Source: RYN-433 sp036558265 (GTDB taxonomy: Bacteria; Planctomycetota; Phycisphaerae; Tepidisphaerales; Tepidisphaeraceae). From it: a stretch of 14,592 bases of DNA. Under the pieces are notes generated by a model. It made no database searches. It was not told where the DNA came from and worked only from the letters and a program-made list of their open reading frames with translations. The stretch lies in NCBI GenBank assembly GCA_036558265.1, contig DATBFY010000291.1, positions 1 to 14,592 of the forward strand, read 5' to 3'. Both the position numbers and the translations under genes were made by a program. Shown here piece after piece: positions 13,555 to 14,592 of the stretch; the stretch's first letter is position 1, and every line of letters begins with the position of its first letter.

Positions 13555-14592
13555 TCACACCTCCCGCCTCACGACCGGCCCCAGCTTCTCCAGCTCCTCC
13601 TGCGCCATCCGCAGGTCGCGCTCCCCGTGCAATCGCGTGATCGCGTGCGTCAGCAGCTCCCGTGCCCGCGCCTTTCGATTCAGGTATCGCGCGCAGATCA
13701 GACCCAGCATCAACTCGACGTGCTCGATCTGCTTGTAATTCGGATAGTGCCCCAGGAACTGCTCATACGCGTCGGCGGCCTCAGGATAGAACTGCTGGCT
13801 GGTGAGCTGGTTCGCCACGTCCAACTGCGCCTGCCGCGACAGCACCTGGTTCGGATCCAGCGTCTTGAGTTCCTTGTACACGATCGCCGCGTGCGGCAGG
13901 TTGTGATGCGCGATCGCCTCGTGAACCTGGGCGCGCAACTCCTTGATCCGCTCCACTTTTGCGTCATGTAAATCCCGCTCCCGTTCCCGCTCGCGCGCCC
14001 TCTGTTCGCGCATCGACGACGACGAGGCGTCTCGCGCTGCAGACGCAGCCTGAGGCGACGCGGGTGGCGGCGCGCCGAACGGGTCGTACCCCGCAGCCAC
14101 CAGGCTCTGATATTGCCGCCGGCGGTTCCAACGCCGCACCAGCGCCAGGAAGTCGAACGGATCCCGCGGCACCAGCCGCAGCGTCAGCAGCCCCACGCAC
14201 ACGCCGAAACCCAAGAGCGCCCCCCAGATGTGCGCCGTGTGCGCCACCCCGCTGCTGCCGGCCAGGTTCATCGCCAGGTCCAGCGCGACGAAAAACGATA
14301 CGAGGTACATGCACGGCACCTCGACCACGCCGTTCACCAGCACCAGCACGTACATCAGCGTGATGTGCGAGCGCGGGAAGAGCACCAGGTATGCCCCCGT
14401 GATCGCCATCACCGCACCGCTCGCGCCGATCACCCGCGGGCCCGACCCCGGCAGCAGCACGCACCCCGTCGCCGCGAACGCCGCGCCCGCCAGGTACAAC
14501 GCCAGGTACCCCACCGGCCCAAGCCGGTCGTTCACGTTGTTCCCGAACATGTACAGCGCCAGCATGTTCCCCAGCAGGTGTACCGACAGCCA
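13555..14592 (-). CDS. Rhomboid-family intramembrane serine protease with C-terminal TPR-like tail (5' end outside window)
   Basis: The frame is open to the window edge, giving 345 visible residues; the first one or more membrane helices and the start are missing. The visible part opens with WLSVHLLGNMLALYMFG, matching the HxxxN motif of rhomboids (His5, Asn9). The catalytic serine is in GASGA (in-window residue 58, bases 14419-14421) and the catalytic histidine in AHIWGALLGF (residue 121, bases 14230-14232), so the dyad is intact. About five membrane segments are visible. After residue 150 the protein becomes soluble: a Pro/Ala/Ser-rich linker, a charged stretch (REQRARERERERD, about 195-207) and about 130 residues of helical, TPR-like repeats (for example AAIVYKELKTLDP and AADAYEQFLGHYP). 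It would cut membrane-protein substrates; the tail is probably cytoplasmic and may bind partners. It converges on the NADAR-like gene. Confidence 0.9.
   Translation of the reverse strand, partial: WLSVHLLGNMLALYMFGNNVNDRLGPVGYLALYLAGAAFAATGCVLLPGSGPRVIGASGAVMAITGAYLVLFPRSHITLMYVLVLVNGVVEVPCMYLVSFFVALDLAMNLAGSSGVAHTAHIWGALLGFGVCVGLLTLRLVPRDPFDFLALVRRWNRRRQYQSLVAAGYDPFGAPPPASPQAASAARDASSSSMREQRARERERERDLHDAKVERIKELRAQVHEAIAHHNLPHAAIVYKELKTLDPNQVLSRQAQLDVANQLTSQQFYPEAADAYEQFLGHYPNYKQIEHVELMLGLICARYLNRKARARELLTHAITRLHGERDLRMAQEELEKLGPVVRREV

Overview
The window is GC-rich, gene-dense DNA that looks like a Planctomycetota chromosome, possibly of the Phycisphaerae type. That placement rests on gene content, not on a marker gene. 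The clues are a secreted protein joining a beta-propeller, HEAT repeats and a C-terminal cytochrome c (the PVC-type heme-binding CxxCH architecture), a DUF1080 protein, a ThuA-like protein, a YVTN-propeller/alkaline-phosphatase-like lipoprotein, and a small membrane protein with the CxxCGYxLxGNxxGxCPECG zinc ribbon that is common in this phylum. I see no rRNA, tRNA, CRISPR array, insertion sequence or phage gene. No stretch over 300 bases lacks a gene.

Layout. Positions 1-8339 carry four plus-strand genes: a partial DUF5009 membrane acyltransferase-like protein (2-1108), the propeller/HEAT/cytochrome c protein (1176-4337), a PQQ-type sugar dehydrogenase (4364-5491), and a propeller/phosphoesterase lipoprotein (5571-8339). 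Positions 8382-12485 carry five minus-strand genes, in transcription order: ThuA-like, zinc-ribbon membrane protein, DUF1080, a 180-residue protein of unknown function, and an HtrA-like protease without a signal peptide. A divergent NADAR-domain protein follows on the plus strand (12667-13515). A rhomboid protease with a TPR-like tail on the minus strand runs off the window (13555-14592).

How they may work together. At least five products carry export signals and belong to families tied to sugar or glycan oxidation and breakdown: the cytochrome c propeller protein, the GSDH-type dehydrogenase, the DUF1080 hydrolase, the ThuA-like protein and the phosphoesterase lipoprotein. The acyltransferase-like membrane protein fits the same theme. 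A periplasmic carbohydrate-oxidising module is a reasonable inference, but no substrate can be read from the sequence. HtrA and the rhomboid are proteolysis genes and need not be linked to it.

Most worth a second look: a NADAR-like protein that has lost the signature Glu-His pair and about 20 residues of the fold; a hairpin that appears to bury the ribosome-binding site of the cytochrome c gene; a promoter placed so that htrA mRNA would be leaderless; and shifts in third-position codon use that coincide with domain boundaries inside two large multidomain genes.
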